A DNA stretch of 64,000 nucleotides. It comes from Prevotella sp. Lineage in GTDB: Bacteria > Bacteroidota > Bacteroidia > Bacteroidales > Bacteroidaceae. The translations under genes and the position numbers were made by a program. The DNA lies in the NCBI GenBank assembly GCA_017554385.1, contig JAFZIL010000059.1:33769-97768 (forward strand), given 5' to 3'. Numbering within the stretch: the stretch's first letter is position 1; every line of letters begins with the position of its first letter. The notes under the pieces were generated by a model, which worked only from the letters and a program-made list of their open reading frames with translations, was not told the origin of the DNA and searched no databases. Below, in pieces: positions 32,338 through 44,840 of the stretch.

Positions 32338-33645
32338 ATGAAGAAACACATTGCTACACTGCTACTGGCCATGACCACGCTGGCGATGCAAGCACAGGAG
32401 CAGGCCGGCGAGGAAACGCTGGCAAGGAAGGAAATCAGGGAGAATCCCTGGTTGGCTGGATCGAATTACGTTGACTACGACCGGCAGCTGCCCGATTTCC
32501 GCTACACCAAGGCCCCGAAGGGCTATGTACCTTTCTATTTCTCGCACTACGGCCGGCATGGAGCGCGCTGGCTCATTGGTAAGGACGACTATGAGCGCGT
32601 GCTGCGTCCGCTGCGCAAGGCCCGCAAGGAGGGCAAGCTGACCCGTGAGGGACAGGAGACGCTGCGCAAGCTGGAGCTGTTCAACAAGACTACCCACAAG
32701 CGACTGGGCGACCTGACCACCGTTGGCGAACGTCAGCACCACGGCATAGGCCGCCGCATAGCCGAGCACTTTCCAGAGATATTCCTGAAGAAAGGTGTAG
32801 CCATCGATGCCCGCTCGACCGTGGTTGAACGCTGTATCTTGTCGATGATGGCTGAGATGGAGGAGCTGATGGCTGCCAACCCTACGGCCAGGATCCATAA
32901 CGATGTGAGCCAGTCGCTGCAGTACTACCTGAACCAGCCTTGGGAAGGACGGGTTAAGGAGAACGGAGGCAAGGGCTGGAAGGCTGTCGACGAGCTGCGC
33001 AATAAGATTACGCATCCCGAACGCTTGTCGGGCGTGCTGTTCAACGACCAGCAATGGGTGAAGGACAGCGTCAATGCGGGTTCGCTGATGCGTCATCTGT
33101 TTGAGGTGGTCATCAACATGCAGAGCCACGAGGACGGCCCCGACATGCTCTCGCTGTTCAACGAGGAAGAGATCTACGACATGTGGCGCATCAACAATGC
33201 AGGATGGTACGTGAACTATGGCGCCTCGCCCCTGACGGGACGGGTGATGCCGTTCTCGCAGTTCAACCTGCTGACCAACATCATCGAGACGGCCGACACC
33301 TGCGTTCAATTAGGCAAGCCACAGGCCACGATGCGCTTCGGCCATGAGGTGTGCGTCATGCCGCTGGCCTGCTTGATGGAGTTGGGCAACTGCGGTGCCA
33401 GCGTTGAGAACCTGGAAGAGCTGGACAAGTACTGGCAGAACTACCGTATCTACCCCATGGGCTGCAACATACAGCTCATCTTCTACAAGCCGAAGAAAGG
33501 TATGGGCGACGTGCTGGTGAAAGCGCTGCTGAACGAGCGTGAGATGACGCTGCCCGTCAGTCCTACCGCCACACCTTATTATTATAAGTGGGACGACGTG
33601 CGCAAATACTGGAAAGACAAACTGAATAACTTCAAGGCACAATGA
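32338..33645 (+). CDS. Histidine acid phosphatase family protein (phytase/MINPP-like), secreted
   Basis: The 435-aa protein has a signal peptide (MKKHIATLLLAMTTLAMQAQ). It carries the catalytic motif 'SHYGRHGARW' (Arg73-His74-Gly-x-Arg) and a distal 'MRFGHEVCVMPL' with His336-Glu337 in the place of the usual HD or HAE proton donor. Branch-2 histidine phosphatases remove phosphates from phytate, inositol phosphates or sugar phosphates in the periplasm. The stop overlaps the start of the next phosphatase gene by 4 nt (ATGA), so the two act as a pair. Substrate not determined. Confidence 0.9.
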   Translation: MKKHIATLLLAMTTLAMQAQEQAGEETLARKEIRENPWLAGSNYVDYDRQLPDFRYTKAPKGYVPFYFSHYGRHGARWLIGKDDYERVLRPLRKARKEGKLTREGQETLRKLELFNKTTHKRLGDLTTVGERQHHGIGRRIAEHFPEIFLKKGVAIDARSTVVERCILSMMAEMEELMAANPTARIHNDVSQSLQYYLNQPWEGRVKENGGKGWKAVDELRNKITHPERLSGVLFNDQQWVKDSVNAGSLMRHLFEVVINMQSHEDGPDMLSLFNEEEIYDMWRINNAGWYVNYGASPLTGRVMPFSQFNLLTNIIETADTCVQLGKPQATMRFGHEVCVMPLACLMELGNCGASVENLEELDKYWQNYRIYPMGCNIQLIFYKPKKGMGDVLVKALLNEREMTLPVSPTATPYYYKWDDVRKYWKDKLNNFKAQ

Positions 33646-35156
33646 GCAAGAGATTCTTACTGCTGGCACTCATCGTCAGTCATCTGTCGGCAGGCACCCT
33701 GCTGGCACAGTCGTCGTTTGGCGAAAAGCCCAAACTGGTAGTGGGCATAGTCGTCGACCAGATGAGGTGGGACTATCTGGACCGCTACTATCAGCAATTC
33801 GGCGACAAGGGGTTCCGCCGGCTTATAGGCGAGGGCTACTCGTGCAACAACTGCCTGATCAACTACCTGCCCACGGTGACGTCTATCGGCCACACGTCGG
33901 TTTATACGGGCACCACTCCGGCCTTGCATGGCATCTGTGGCAACAACTTCTACATAGACGGAAAGAAGACCTACTGCACATCGGACAAGACGACAGAGAC
34001 GGTTGGCTCAAAGAGCGACAAGGGACAGATGTCGCCCAGGAACCTGCTGTCAACGACCATCGGCGACCAGCTGCGCATGCATACCGACTTCCGTTCGAAG
34101 GTGGTGGGCGTCAGCTATAAGGACCGTGCGGCCATCCTGCCCGCAGGACGTTCGGCCAATGCCGCGTTCTGGCTCGACACGAAGAACCTGTGTTTTGTCA
34201 CGAGCACCTACTACATGAACGAGCTGCCACAGTACGTGAAAGACGTGAACAAAGCCCTGTCGAAGAACAAGGAGGTGAAGGCTGTAGGCGACAGCATCGG
34301 TTTTACTCCTCTTTGCGGCACCGTGACTACCGACATGGCCATTGCTGCCCTGAAGGGTGAGCAGCTGGGCAGGGGCGAGACAACGGACATGCTCTGCGTG
34401 AGCTACTCTCAGACCGATGTTATCGGACACCAGTGGGGTACCCGCGGACCACGTACCGATGCTGCCTATCTGACGCTCGACCGCGACCTGGGCCGTCTGC
34501 TTGACGCCCTCGACGAGCAGGTGGGCAAGGGCAACTACCTCGTGTTCCTCACAGCCGACCACGCAGCGGCCCACAACTACAAATATATGGTCGACCACAA
34601 GATGAACGGCGGCAAATGGAACTCACAGCAACTGCGCCTCGACATGGAGGCAGCGGTAAGCAGAGAGATGCATTCTGCCCGCTCGGTCATTGCCGATATC
34701 ATTGACTACCGCGTCTTTCTTGACCATCAGTCTATCAAAGAGCAGGGACTGGACCTGAACAAGGTGAAGGACTGCCTCGTAGCTTTTCTGCGCACTTCGC
34801 CCAATGTACACTTCGCTGCCGACTTCGAGAAAATCAGCCAGGCAAGCATGCCGCCACTGATTCGCGAGCGTGCCCTCATGGGATACCATCCGCGTCGCTC
34901 CGGTGACCTGATCATTGTCGTAGAACCCGGCTATTACGAGTTTGGCAAATGGTCGTCGCCCGTTGGAACGACACACGGTGAGTGGAACCCATACGATGCC
35001 CACATACCGTTGTTGTTCTACGGATGGAAGGTACCGCACGGAGCCACCTCGCGCGAGGTTCATATTACCGATATTGCAGCTACAGTATGCCAGCTGCTAC
35101 ACATTCAGCAGCCTAATGCCTGCGTAGGCGAGGCTATCACGGAAATAACCAAGTAG
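33642..35156 (+). CDS. PafA-like alkaline phosphatase / type I phosphodiesterase family protein, secreted
   Basis: The 504-aa protein has a signal peptide and the alkaline-phosphatase-superfamily fold. 'VVGIVVDQMRWDYLDRYY' carries the first metal-binding Asp, 'INYLPTVTSIGHTSVYTGTTPA' the catalytic Thr, 'SYSQTDVIGHQWG' the middle Asp and His, 'LTADHAA' the Asp-His pair, and 'GTTHGEWNPYDAHIPLLFYG' the last His. This is the pattern of PafA, the phosphate-insensitive monoesterase of Bacteroidota. Coupled to the histidine phosphatase, it probably completes release of phosphate from organic phosphates. Confidence 0.92.
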   Translation: MSKRFLLLALIVSHLSAGTLLAQSSFGEKPKLVVGIVVDQMRWDYLDRYYQQFGDKGFRRLIGEGYSCNNCLINYLPTVTSIGHTSVYTGTTPALHGICGNNFYIDGKKTYCTSDKTTETVGSKSDKGQMSPRNLLSTTIGDQLRMHTDFRSKVVGVSYKDRAAILPAGRSANAAFWLDTKNLCFVTSTYYMNELPQYVKDVNKALSKNKEVKAVGDSIGFTPLCGTVTTDMAIAALKGEQLGRGETTDMLCVSYSQTDVIGHQWGTRGPRTDAAYLTLDRDLGRLLDALDEQVGKGNYLVFLTADHAAAHNYKYMVDHKMNGGKWNSQQLRLDMEAAVSREMHSARSVIADIIDYRVFLDHQSIKEQGLDLNKVKDCLVAFLRTSPNVHFAADFEKISQASMPPLIRERALMGYHPRRSGDLIIVVEPGYYEFGKWSSPVGTTHGEWNPYDAHIPLLFYGWKVPHGATSREVHITDIAATVCQLLHIQQPNACVGEAITEITK

Positions 35157-35210
35157 TCGCCACCATCCTCGTTCACTGAGGGACTGACTACACCGAACAT
35201 ACGATTGATT

Positions 35211-35246
35211 ACGGCCTCTCCATCCAACGAAGGATGAAGAGGCCGT
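35211..35246. terminator. Hairpin between convergent phosphatase and GH2 genes
   Basis: ACGGCCTCT and CATCC pair with GGATG and AGAGGCCGT around a short loop. A-rich sequence follows on the plus side; there is no classic T run in either direction, so termination is inferred from position and stem strength. Confidence 0.5.
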
Positions 35247-35275
35247 AAAAATATTTGTTGTAATACCAATCGCGC

Positions 35276-38374
<3,099 letters not shown>

Positions 38375-38403
38375 TTATTAGTTATTGATTGGTAAATTTG
38401 CTA

Positions 38404-38411
38404 CAAAGATA
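38404..38411 (-). promoter_or_regulatory. -7 promoter element of the GH2 gene
   Basis: CAAAGATA reads TATCTTTG on the minus strand, about 42 nt before the GH2 start codon. Confidence 0.6.
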
Positions 38412-38455
38412 CAAATAAATAATGGAATAAGAATGATGATTTAAGATTTTTTTCG

Positions 38456-38463
38456 TACCTTTG
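38456..38463 (+). promoter_or_regulatory. -7 promoter element of the RidA-like gene
   Basis: TACCTTTG followed by CA lies 19 nt before the ATG at 38483, giving a very short leader. Confidence 0.65.
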
Positions 38464-38482
38464 CACCGATACATTATCAGAC

Positions 38483-39505
38483 ATGGACAATTATAGCATA
38501 TTCTCTGCCCCTACAACGGGTACTTTCTCTGAAAGACTTGAACGGTTGCACACCGACATCAGTGACTTCCTTCATACTGAAAAACAACTATGCCGTTACT
38601 TGCAATACGTAAAAGTGTTCTTAAGCGATGCTGCCAATCAAGAGTCAGAACTCATGCAGTCGACATTGATGGGCGACCTATTACGCAATGCCCCTTTCAC
38701 CGTGATTCAACAACCACCTGTGAACGGAGCAAAGATAGCATTGCTGATAAAGACGTCAGACGAAGAGAATCAATCTCTGTTTCATGCTATTCGTCTGACC
38801 GATGAAGAAGCTGCTCATCAGAGCAGTTATGTGCAGACCATCATGCTATTCGACAAATATCTCGAAGCAACACGCCAGTATGGTATTGAGTTGAAGACCC
38901 ATTGCGTCAGAACTTGGCTCTACGTGCGTGATATTGATGCCAACTATGCTGGTGTGGTACGTGCTCGCAATGATATCTTCCGTCAGCATGGTCTGACTAT
39001 CGACACTCACTTCATTGCCTCGACAGGTATCGGTGGAAGGACGGGCGAACGTAATGTGCTCGTAGCTATGGACTTCCTTACCTATCCTAATATCAAGGAA
39101 GAACAGAAGGTCTATCTGAAAGCACTCGACCATCTGAACCCCACCCATGAATATGGCGTTGCCTTCGAGCGTGCCACCCGACTCGATTTTGCTTCAGGCA
39201 AGCAGCAGTTCCTTGTTTCGGGTACTGCCAGCATTGACCATCACGGTGAGGTGGTCTTTGTAGGCGACGTTAAGATGCAGACGCGACGACTCTTAGAAAA
39301 CATCGGTGCCCTGCTTATGAATGGCGGTGCCACGATGAGTGACGTGAAGTACTTTATCGTCTACCTGCGCGACCTGGCCGATGCCCATGATGTAGAATCC
39401 ATTCTCGACGAACTCTATCCTGACATTCCCCACATTCTTACTCTTGCAGAGGTTTGTCGCCCGAAATGGCTGGTCGAGATGGAGTGTATAGCAGAGAAGT
39501 ATTAA
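38483..39505 (+). CDS. RidA/chorismatase-like protein (340 aa)
   Basis: The product begins MDNYSIFSAPTTGTFSERLE. The second half has 'RTWLYVRDIDANYAGVVRARNDIF', 'ASTGIGGRT', 'EYGVAFERATRLDF' and 'LVSGTASIDHHGEVVFVGDVKMQTRRLLENI...LMNGGATMSDVKYFIVYLRD', the order of YjgF/RidA-superfamily proteins, in particular the tandem-domain chorismatases (FkbO/Hyg5-like). It is more than twice the length of simple RidA. Whether it acts on chorismate or an enamine/imine cannot be decided here. It stands alone between GH2 and a convergent thioredoxin-like gene. Confidence 0.7.
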   Translation: MDNYSIFSAPTTGTFSERLERLHTDISDFLHTEKQLCRYLQYVKVFLSDAANQESELMQSTLMGDLLRNAPFTVIQQPPVNGAKIALLIKTSDEENQSLFHAIRLTDEEAAHQSSYVQTIMLFDKYLEATRQYGIELKTHCVRTWLYVRDIDANYAGVVRARNDIFRQHGLTIDTHFIASTGIGGRTGERNVLVAMDFLTYPNIKEEQKVYLKALDHLNPTHEYGVAFERATRLDFASGKQQFLVSGTASIDHHGEVVFVGDVKMQTRRLLENIGALLMNGGATMSDVKYFIVYLRDLADAHDVESILDELYPDIPHILTLAEVCRPKWLVEMECIAEKY

Positions 39506-39514
39506 GCAAAGGCT

Positions 39515-40096
39515 TTATTCGCCAAAGATTTCCTTCAGCTTCTCACCAAGGAGTTCGCCACGCAGATCTACGGCAACAATCTTTCCATTTGGGTCAATCA
39601 GAAGGCTGGCAGGAATGGAACGGATGTTGTAGACCGACGAGGCCACCGACTGCCATCCCTGAAGGTCGGACAGATGAATCCAAGGCATTTTCAGGTCGCT
39701 GATGGCACGTACCCACGCATCCTTGCTCTTGTCGAATGACAAGCCCACGATATCGAAACCCTTGTCGTGGTATTTCTCGTAGTTGGCCACCACGTTTGGC
39801 ATCTCGGCACGGCAAGGTCCACACCACGAAGCCCAGAAATCGACAAGCACCCAACGACCCTTGCCTACGTACTCGCTGAGTTTGTGCATCTCACCGTTGA
39901 CGTCGGCTTCTTCCAAATCGGTAAACTGTTTGCCAATCATTTTCTGTTTCTCAGCCTGCATCGCCATCATCGCCTGATAGCGCCGTGCGGCTTCAGCACT
40001 GTCAACCTTGTTCGGCTGTATTCTTCTTGCAGGTACTTGTCCCATAGCGGGCAGCAATGCCATCACGAGGACGGCCAAAGTGAGGATTCTTCTCAT
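39515..40096 (-). CDS. TlpA-like thioredoxin-fold lipid- or periplasm-directed protein
   Basis: ATG 40096 gives 193 aa with a signal peptide (MRRILTLAVLVMALLPAMGQ). The open frame further upstream overlaps the DUF5687 gene and lacks a signal, so it was not used. The thioredoxin domain (about 55-190) contains the redox motif WCGPC in 'VDFWASWCGPCRAEMPNV', 'VGLSFDK' and the cis-Pro loop 'RSIPASLLIDPNG'. It is an AhpC/TSA-TlpA type disulfide oxidoreductase of the cell envelope. Partner unknown; it ends the minus-strand run that begins at ftsK. Confidence 0.9.
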   Translation of the reverse strand: MRRILTLAVLVMALLPAMGQVPARRIQPNKVDSAEAARRYQAMMAMQAEKQKMIGKQFTDLEEADVNGEMHKLSEYVGKGRWVLVDFWASWCGPCRAEMPNVVANYEKYHDKGFDIVGLSFDKSKDAWVRAISDLKMPWIHLSDLQGWQSVASSVYNIRSIPASLLIDPNGKIVAVDLRGELLGEKLKEIFGE

Positions 40097-40148
40097 AGTT
40101 GTGGATATTTGTTGTAGAGTATTGATGACTTGTGAACTACTGTTCCTG

Positions 40149-41639
40149 TTAGCGAGAGGCATGGAAGCCCTCGAGATTCTCGTAGCGACGTGCCATCATG
40201 CGACGATAGATGTTGCGCAGCCACCAAGGGTGGGTCAGCGTAGTAATCAGACCGATAGCTGACAATATCATATATGCGACAGTCTCGTTGAAGAGCAAGA
40301 GCAAGACTGAGACCAGAACGATAGGCACAAACATCGCTAGAAGCTCTACTACGAGTTGTAGTCCGTTCTCTACGTTGCCTTTTCCTGTAATCTTCTGGTT
40401 CAGTGGTAGCGTCTGTTTGTTATAGACACCCAACTGGAACATGACCAGATAGAGCACACCGGAAGTAAGCAGTGTGTAGGCTATTACCATGAGGATGGAG
40501 AACTTGCCTGCGACAACAGCAGGAATCACCAACAGGAAAGGAACAACAAGGATGGCTACATGGAAATAATATTTCGCCTTCAGCAGCGAGAGGATATTTT
40601 CACGATGGGTCATCAGTAGGTCGATATAGTTGCCTTCGGCACCCATAACCTTGACAAGAGTCGTCATGCCGTAGATACTGAAACAATAATAGCACCAGAA
40701 GTTGAGCATGAAGAAATTGTCGTACGTACTGCTGAAGGTAATGATAGCAATGAGCATCACCACCAGTCCGAGACTCATGAACACACGGGAACGGATGGCT
40801 TTGTTGCGCATGATGGACTTCACCTCCAGTTTCAGGTATTCGCCTGTCTGTCCGAAGCGTTCCAAAGCGGTAAACTGAGACACATGCTTCATGGCACCTT
40901 CCTTCTTCTCTTCACGAGAAATCTCTTCGAAGACAAAGCGGAACTGCATCTTCCGGTTGATGAAGAAAGCACCCGTAAGAAGTACGATGCTAACCAGCAG
41001 CATAATCCATGCCGACTCTGGCTCACTGATATAGTCGGCAACCTTGGAAAAGATGTGCCACTCGTCGTCCTTCATCATGGTAACGAAATAGCAGGCATAG
41101 ACTACCGCAGGGATGATCCACCAAAGCAGGGAACGTGCTACCAACGTACGTACAAACAGATACCACTGGCTGTTAAACATCACCAGCAACATGCCGGCCA
41201 ACACAACGGCGAGCACTACCAGGAAGGAACAACCGCCAGCCAGGATAATAATGGCATAGGGTATGAAAAGACTGAGCCATAGCAGGTTCCATCCACTGAA
41301 CACCGATGAAACGAGGAAGGTCTCGATAACAGCATGTCGCGGAAGTGGCAGCAACATGTAGGGTTTCATCAGCATGGCTGGAGTCTGCTGTACGCCAAAG
41401 CGGGCACCAAAGTCCATGAGCAGGAGCAATGGCAGGATGACAAAGATGACGCCAGGTGCATCCTCTTCATTGGCCATCATGGAGAACATCACGCCAAAGA
41501 AGATAAGATAGCATGTCACAAAGCCTGCACCAAGGTACATGAGCACCTTCGCTATTATGCTTTGCTCAAAAGCAGGCGAACGTCGAACACCTAACTGGTT
41601 GTTGCGGCGCAATAACTTGAATAATTGCAGACGGTTCAT
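40149..41639 (-). CDS. DUF5687 family multi-pass membrane protein (ABC-permease-like)
   Basis: The 496-aa protein has about ten hydrophobic segments (for example 'VLMYLGAGFVTCYLIFFGVMF', 'GVIFVILPLLLLMDFGARFG', 'FVPIVLVSVLLLLF'). The start 'RLQLFKLLRRNNQLGVRRSPAFEQSI' and 'LMKPYMLLPLPRHAVIETFLVSS' fit the Bacteroidota DUF5687 family, whose members resemble ABC-2 permeases and are often paired with an ABC ATPase. No ATPase gene is adjacent. It overlaps the lolA-like gene by 4 nt, which suggests coupling. Confidence 0.82.
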   Translation of the reverse strand: MNRLQLFKLLRRNNQLGVRRSPAFEQSIIAKVLMYLGAGFVTCYLIFFGVMFSMMANEEDAPGVIFVILPLLLLMDFGARFGVQQTPAMLMKPYMLLPLPRHAVIETFLVSSVFSGWNLLWLSLFIPYAIIILAGGCSFLVVLAVVLAGMLLVMFNSQWYLFVRTLVARSLLWWIIPAVVYACYFVTMMKDDEWHIFSKVADYISEPESAWIMLLVSIVLLTGAFFINRKMQFRFVFEEISREEKKEGAMKHVSQFTALERFGQTGEYLKLEVKSIMRNKAIRSRVFMSLGLVVMLIAIITFSSTYDNFFMLNFWCYYCFSIYGMTTLVKVMGAEGNYIDLLMTHRENILSLLKAKYYFHVAILVVPFLLVIPAVVAGKFSILMVIAYTLLTSGVLYLVMFQLGVYNKQTLPLNQKITGKGNVENGLQLVVELLAMFVPIVLVSVLLLLFNETVAYMILSAIGLITTLTHPWWLRNIYRRMMARRYENLEGFHASR

Positions 41640-42235
41640 CTCAGGTCAATAACCTCGGCTGTAGGATAGTCTTTCGAACTGAACTTAAACGAGGCATCGG
41701 ACATAGGCACCTTCTTCAAGTTCGAGATAGTGAACGTAGTCCACTTCTTTCCTTGGAGCAATTTCACCTCAGTAGGCTGATAGCTCTTCTTGTCAACGGT
41801 GATGAACATCTCCGAAATCTGCTTCTTTCCCGTGGAAGTAAGGTGAACGATATAGGCATTGTCGGCTGTAGTCATCGTGTACTTATAACCATTCTTGTAA
41901 AGGTTGATGAAGTTGTAAGGATTGATGGTCTGCAACTGTGCCTCTGTAGGATTGGTCACGTTCACCTCGTCATTCTTCTTCATGTAGGTCCACTGTGTCT
42001 TTCCGTCGAACCACATGGCAGCAACCGATGTTGTTGCATGGAACATACGGCCTTTCACGGCAATTGTTCCACTGGCTGAGCCATATTGGGCACTACTCAT
42101 GGTGAAGTCGGCCTTCAGGCCTTCTTTCGTATTGAGGGTTGCGGCACACTTGTCGAGGACTTCCTTTGCCGACTCGGCCATAGCAAACGAAGAGCCGAAT
42201 ACGAGAATTGATAAGAATAAAACTAACTTCTTCAT
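41636..42235 (-). CDS. LolA-family outer-membrane lipoprotein carrier
   Basis: The 199-aa protein has a signal peptide (MKKLVLFLSILVFGSSFAMA). Its LolA fold is recognised from 'LDKCAATLNTKEGLKADFTM', 'GTIAVKGRMFHATTSVAAMWFDGKTQWTYMKKNDEVNVTNPT' and 'PYNFINLYKNGYKYT'. LolA shuttles lipoproteins across the periplasm. The gene directly follows ftsK (7-nt gap), a common Bacteroidota arrangement, which adds support. Confidence 0.9.
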   Translation of the reverse strand: MKKLVLFLSILVFGSSFAMAESAKEVLDKCAATLNTKEGLKADFTMSSAQYGSASGTIAVKGRMFHATTSVAAMWFDGKTQWTYMKKNDEVNVTNPTEAQLQTINPYNFINLYKNGYKYTMTTADNAYIVHLTSTGKKQISEMFITVDKKSYQPTEVKLLQGKKWTTFTISNLKKVPMSDASFKFSSKDYPTAEVIDLR

Positions 42236-42242
42236 GTTGTGT

Positions 42243-44696
42243 TTATCTGTTTTTTAATGAGTTTAATAGTTGGTCGAGGCTCATTTCGTCCTGAATGAGC
42301 ACTTCACGTGGCTTCGAACCGTGGGCTTGTCCTACCACGCCTGCCTTCTCCATGAGATCCATCAGGCGTCCGGCACGATTATAGCCTATGGAGAACTTAC
42401 GCTGTATAAGGCTTGTTGAGCCACTGCCGCTCTGAACAATCAGTCGGGCGGCATCCTCAAACATCGGGTCGAGATGGTTCAGGTCTACATCTGCCGAGCT
42501 ACCTCCTCCCTCCATATCTCCATCGGCCATCATTGGCTCTGGGAGCTCGAAGGGTTCAAGATAGCCTTGTTGGGAGGCAATGAAACTGTTGACGTCGACC
42601 ACCTCCGGTGTATCTACGAAAGCGCATTGCACACGGATGGGATCGTTGCCCGAGAGATAGAGCATGTCGCCACGGCCGATAAGCTGTTGTGCTCCCATGC
42701 GGTCGAGGATGGTCTTCGAGTCGATGCCCTGTGACACCTTAAAGGCAATACGTGCAGGGAAGTTGGCCTTGATGGTACCGGTAATAATATTAGTGGTGGG
42801 TCGCTGCGTGGCAATAATCATGTGGATACCTACGGCACGAGCCTTTTGTGCGATTCGTGCAATGGGCAGTTCAATCTCCTTGCCTGCAGTCATAATCAAA
42901 TCACCATACTCGTCGATGACGACAACGATATACGGCATGAACTTGTGACCATTCTCCGGATTCAGCTTGCGTGCAATAAACTTGGCGTTGTATTCCTTGA
43001 TGTTTCTCACGTCGGCTTTCATCAGCAGTTCATAACGGGCATCCATTTCTACACAGAGACTCTGAAGTGTACGTATCACTTTGCTGGTATCGGTGATGAT
43101 AGGCGTTTCGGCCTCTTCGGGCAGGGCAGCCAGGAAGTGTTTGTCTATACTGCGGTAGATACTGAACTCCACCATCTTCGGGTCGACAAGAACAATCTTC
43201 AGCTCTGCTGGATGCTTTTTATATAATAAAGAGGTGAGGATAGCATTCAGGCCTACCGACTTACCCTGGCCAGTTGCACCGGCTACGAGCAGGTGAGGGG
43301 CCTTGGCCAGGTCGAACATGAACACCTCGTTCGTGATGGTCTTACCCATTGCACAGGGCAGATCCATCGTCGATTCCTGGAACTTCTTCGAGTTAAGTAT
43401 CGATTCCATCGACACAATGTTGGCTTTGGCGTTAGGCACTTCAATACCGATGGTTCCCTTACCGGGAATAGGTGCGATGATACGGATGCCCAAAGCCTTG
43501 AGCGAAAGAGCGATGTCATCCTCTAAACCACGTATCTTCGAGATGCGCACACCCTGAGCAGGTGTGATCTCGTAGAGCGTGATGGTGGGCCCCACTGTTG
43601 CCTTGATGCTCGAAATCTCGATGCCAAAGGTGCGCAACACTTCCACAATGCGGTTTTTGTTGGCCGTCTGCTCAGCCATGTCGATATATGGCTTCCCGTC
43701 ATCGTCGTAATGCTTCAGCAGATCGAGGGTAGGGTAGTGGTAGTTCTCGAGGTCGCGCTTGGGGTCGTAGGGTTCCAGCATCTGGTCGCCCACTGCCACC
43801 AAATCCTTACCGTTGGCCTTTTCCTCCTCAGTGCCACCCTTTACGTCAAACTCAGCTTCCTCCGTCTTCTTGGGACGAGAAGACTTGTTCTCAGCGGGTT
43901 TGTCATTGTGGTCAGAAGATTTTATCTTGAACTCCACGGTCTGCTCTTCAGGATTATCGAATACTGTGGGGTCTTCAAGCGTCTTCAGTTGGTTTACATA
44001 GCTGTCCGAGGGCTCAACCGGCTCCTTTGAAGTGTCAATGACCTTGAACTTGATGCGGTCAAAGAACTTCGATGGTTTCAGCAATTTTCTGATGAAATAG
44101 ATGGTTTCCGAACTGACATAGGTAAGGAAGATGATAGCCACGATAGCCAGCAACGCGGTAAGGCCAGGTGTGCCCACAAGATTCTCTACCCATTGACAGA
44201 TAAAGACGCCATGGTCGCCACCAGGTGAGAAATGGCAGTCTTCGAAAGCTGGAGAGAGGAACTTTGCCATAGTGACCGACGACCAAATCATCGTCACCAT
44301 CAGCGTTAGAAACCATTTAAATAAATTCATTTTGTATGCTCCCATCAGTCTTATTGCTAAGAGGAAGAGGAACACAGGAATGAAAAATGCCGAAAGGCCG
44401 AAGCACTGCTTGATAAAATAATAGGCAGTAAAAGCTCCGAACTTATTACAGATATTACCGAACTTCAGCTTCATGTCCATCATCTCGCCTTCGCGCAGCT
44501 CCTCAATCAGGCCTTGATCGGCCTGTCCTGTTGTAAAATAGGAGATGAAGCTCAACACCATGAAGATGGCGAGGGCAAACAGCAATATGCCTATGATGAA
44601 GTTGACTTTTTCGTTTTGAAATATATTCTTGACCCCCAACGATTCCATAAACGAGGGGCCCTTCTCTACAGCCTTGCGGCTCTTTTTCTTAGCCAT
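42243..44696 (-). CDS. ftsK: DNA translocase FtsK/SpoIIIE
   Basis: The 817-aa protein has four to five N-terminal membrane helices (residues about 35-200), a short charged linker, and the motor domain: alpha subdomain ('IEVLRTFGIEISSIKATVGPTITLYEITPA' region), Walker A 'LVAGATGQGKSVGLNAIL', Walker B 'YIVVVIDEYGDLIM' and 'IIATQRPTTNIITGTIKANFPARIAFKV'. A C-terminal winged-helix gamma domain ('SIGYNRAGRLMDLMEKAGVV') reads KOPS-type sites. It pumps chromosome ends during division. Its promoter lies at 44725-44732. Confidence 0.97.
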   Translation of the reverse strand: MAKKKSRKAVEKGPSFMESLGVKNIFQNEKVNFIIGILLFALAIFMVLSFISYFTTGQADQGLIEELREGEMMDMKLKFGNICNKFGAFTAYYFIKQCFGLSAFFIPVFLFLLAIRLMGAYKMNLFKWFLTLMVTMIWSSVTMAKFLSPAFEDCHFSPGGDHGVFICQWVENLVGTPGLTALLAIVAIIFLTYVSSETIYFIRKLLKPSKFFDRIKFKVIDTSKEPVEPSDSYVNQLKTLEDPTVFDNPEEQTVEFKIKSSDHNDKPAENKSSRPKKTEEAEFDVKGGTEEEKANGKDLVAVGDQMLEPYDPKRDLENYHYPTLDLLKHYDDDGKPYIDMAEQTANKNRIVEVLRTFGIEISSIKATVGPTITLYEITPAQGVRISKIRGLEDDIALSLKALGIRIIAPIPGKGTIGIEVPNAKANIVSMESILNSKKFQESTMDLPCAMGKTITNEVFMFDLAKAPHLLVAGATGQGKSVGLNAILTSLLYKKHPAELKIVLVDPKMVEFSIYRSIDKHFLAALPEEAETPIITDTSKVIRTLQSLCVEMDARYELLMKADVRNIKEYNAKFIARKLNPENGHKFMPYIVVVIDEYGDLIMTAGKEIELPIARIAQKARAVGIHMIIATQRPTTNIITGTIKANFPARIAFKVSQGIDSKTILDRMGAQQLIGRGDMLYLSGNDPIRVQCAFVDTPEVVDVNSFIASQQGYLEPFELPEPMMADGDMEGGGSSADVDLNHLDPMFEDAARLIVQSGSGSTSLIQRKFSIGYNRAGRLMDLMEKAGVVGQAHGSKPREVLIQDEMSLDQLLNSLKNR

Positions 44697-44724
44697 TTAG
44701 TCTCATTTTATCGTAAATCCGATG

Positions 44725-44732
44725 CAAAAGTA
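44725..44732 (-). promoter_or_regulatory. -7 promoter element of ftsK
   Basis: CAAAAGTA reads TACTTTTG followed by CA on the minus strand, about 29 nt before the ftsK start. Confidence 0.6.
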
Positions 44733-44744
44733 ATAAAAAATATC

Positions 44745-44783
44745 AATTAAGAATGATGAATTATGAATTATTTTGTAACTTTG
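44745..44783 (+). promoter_or_regulatory. Heptamer repeat and -7 element in front of the membrane-protein/hisB genes
   Basis: Units AATTAAG, AATGATG, AATTATG and a partial AATTA run at a 7-bp period from 44745 to 44770. They end 5 nt before TAACTTTG followed by CA (44776-44783), so the repeat sits between the -33 and -7 regions and the upstream ftsK promoter. Confidence 0.6.
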
Positions 44784-44840
44784 CAACAATTTATTGACAA
44801 AACCATAAGCAGGTCATCAATTAACAACAAATAACAATAC

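Noticed and set aside
38483-39505. Simple RidA enamine deaminase
   Set aside because: The protein is more than twice the normal RidA length and has a chorismatase-like motif order.
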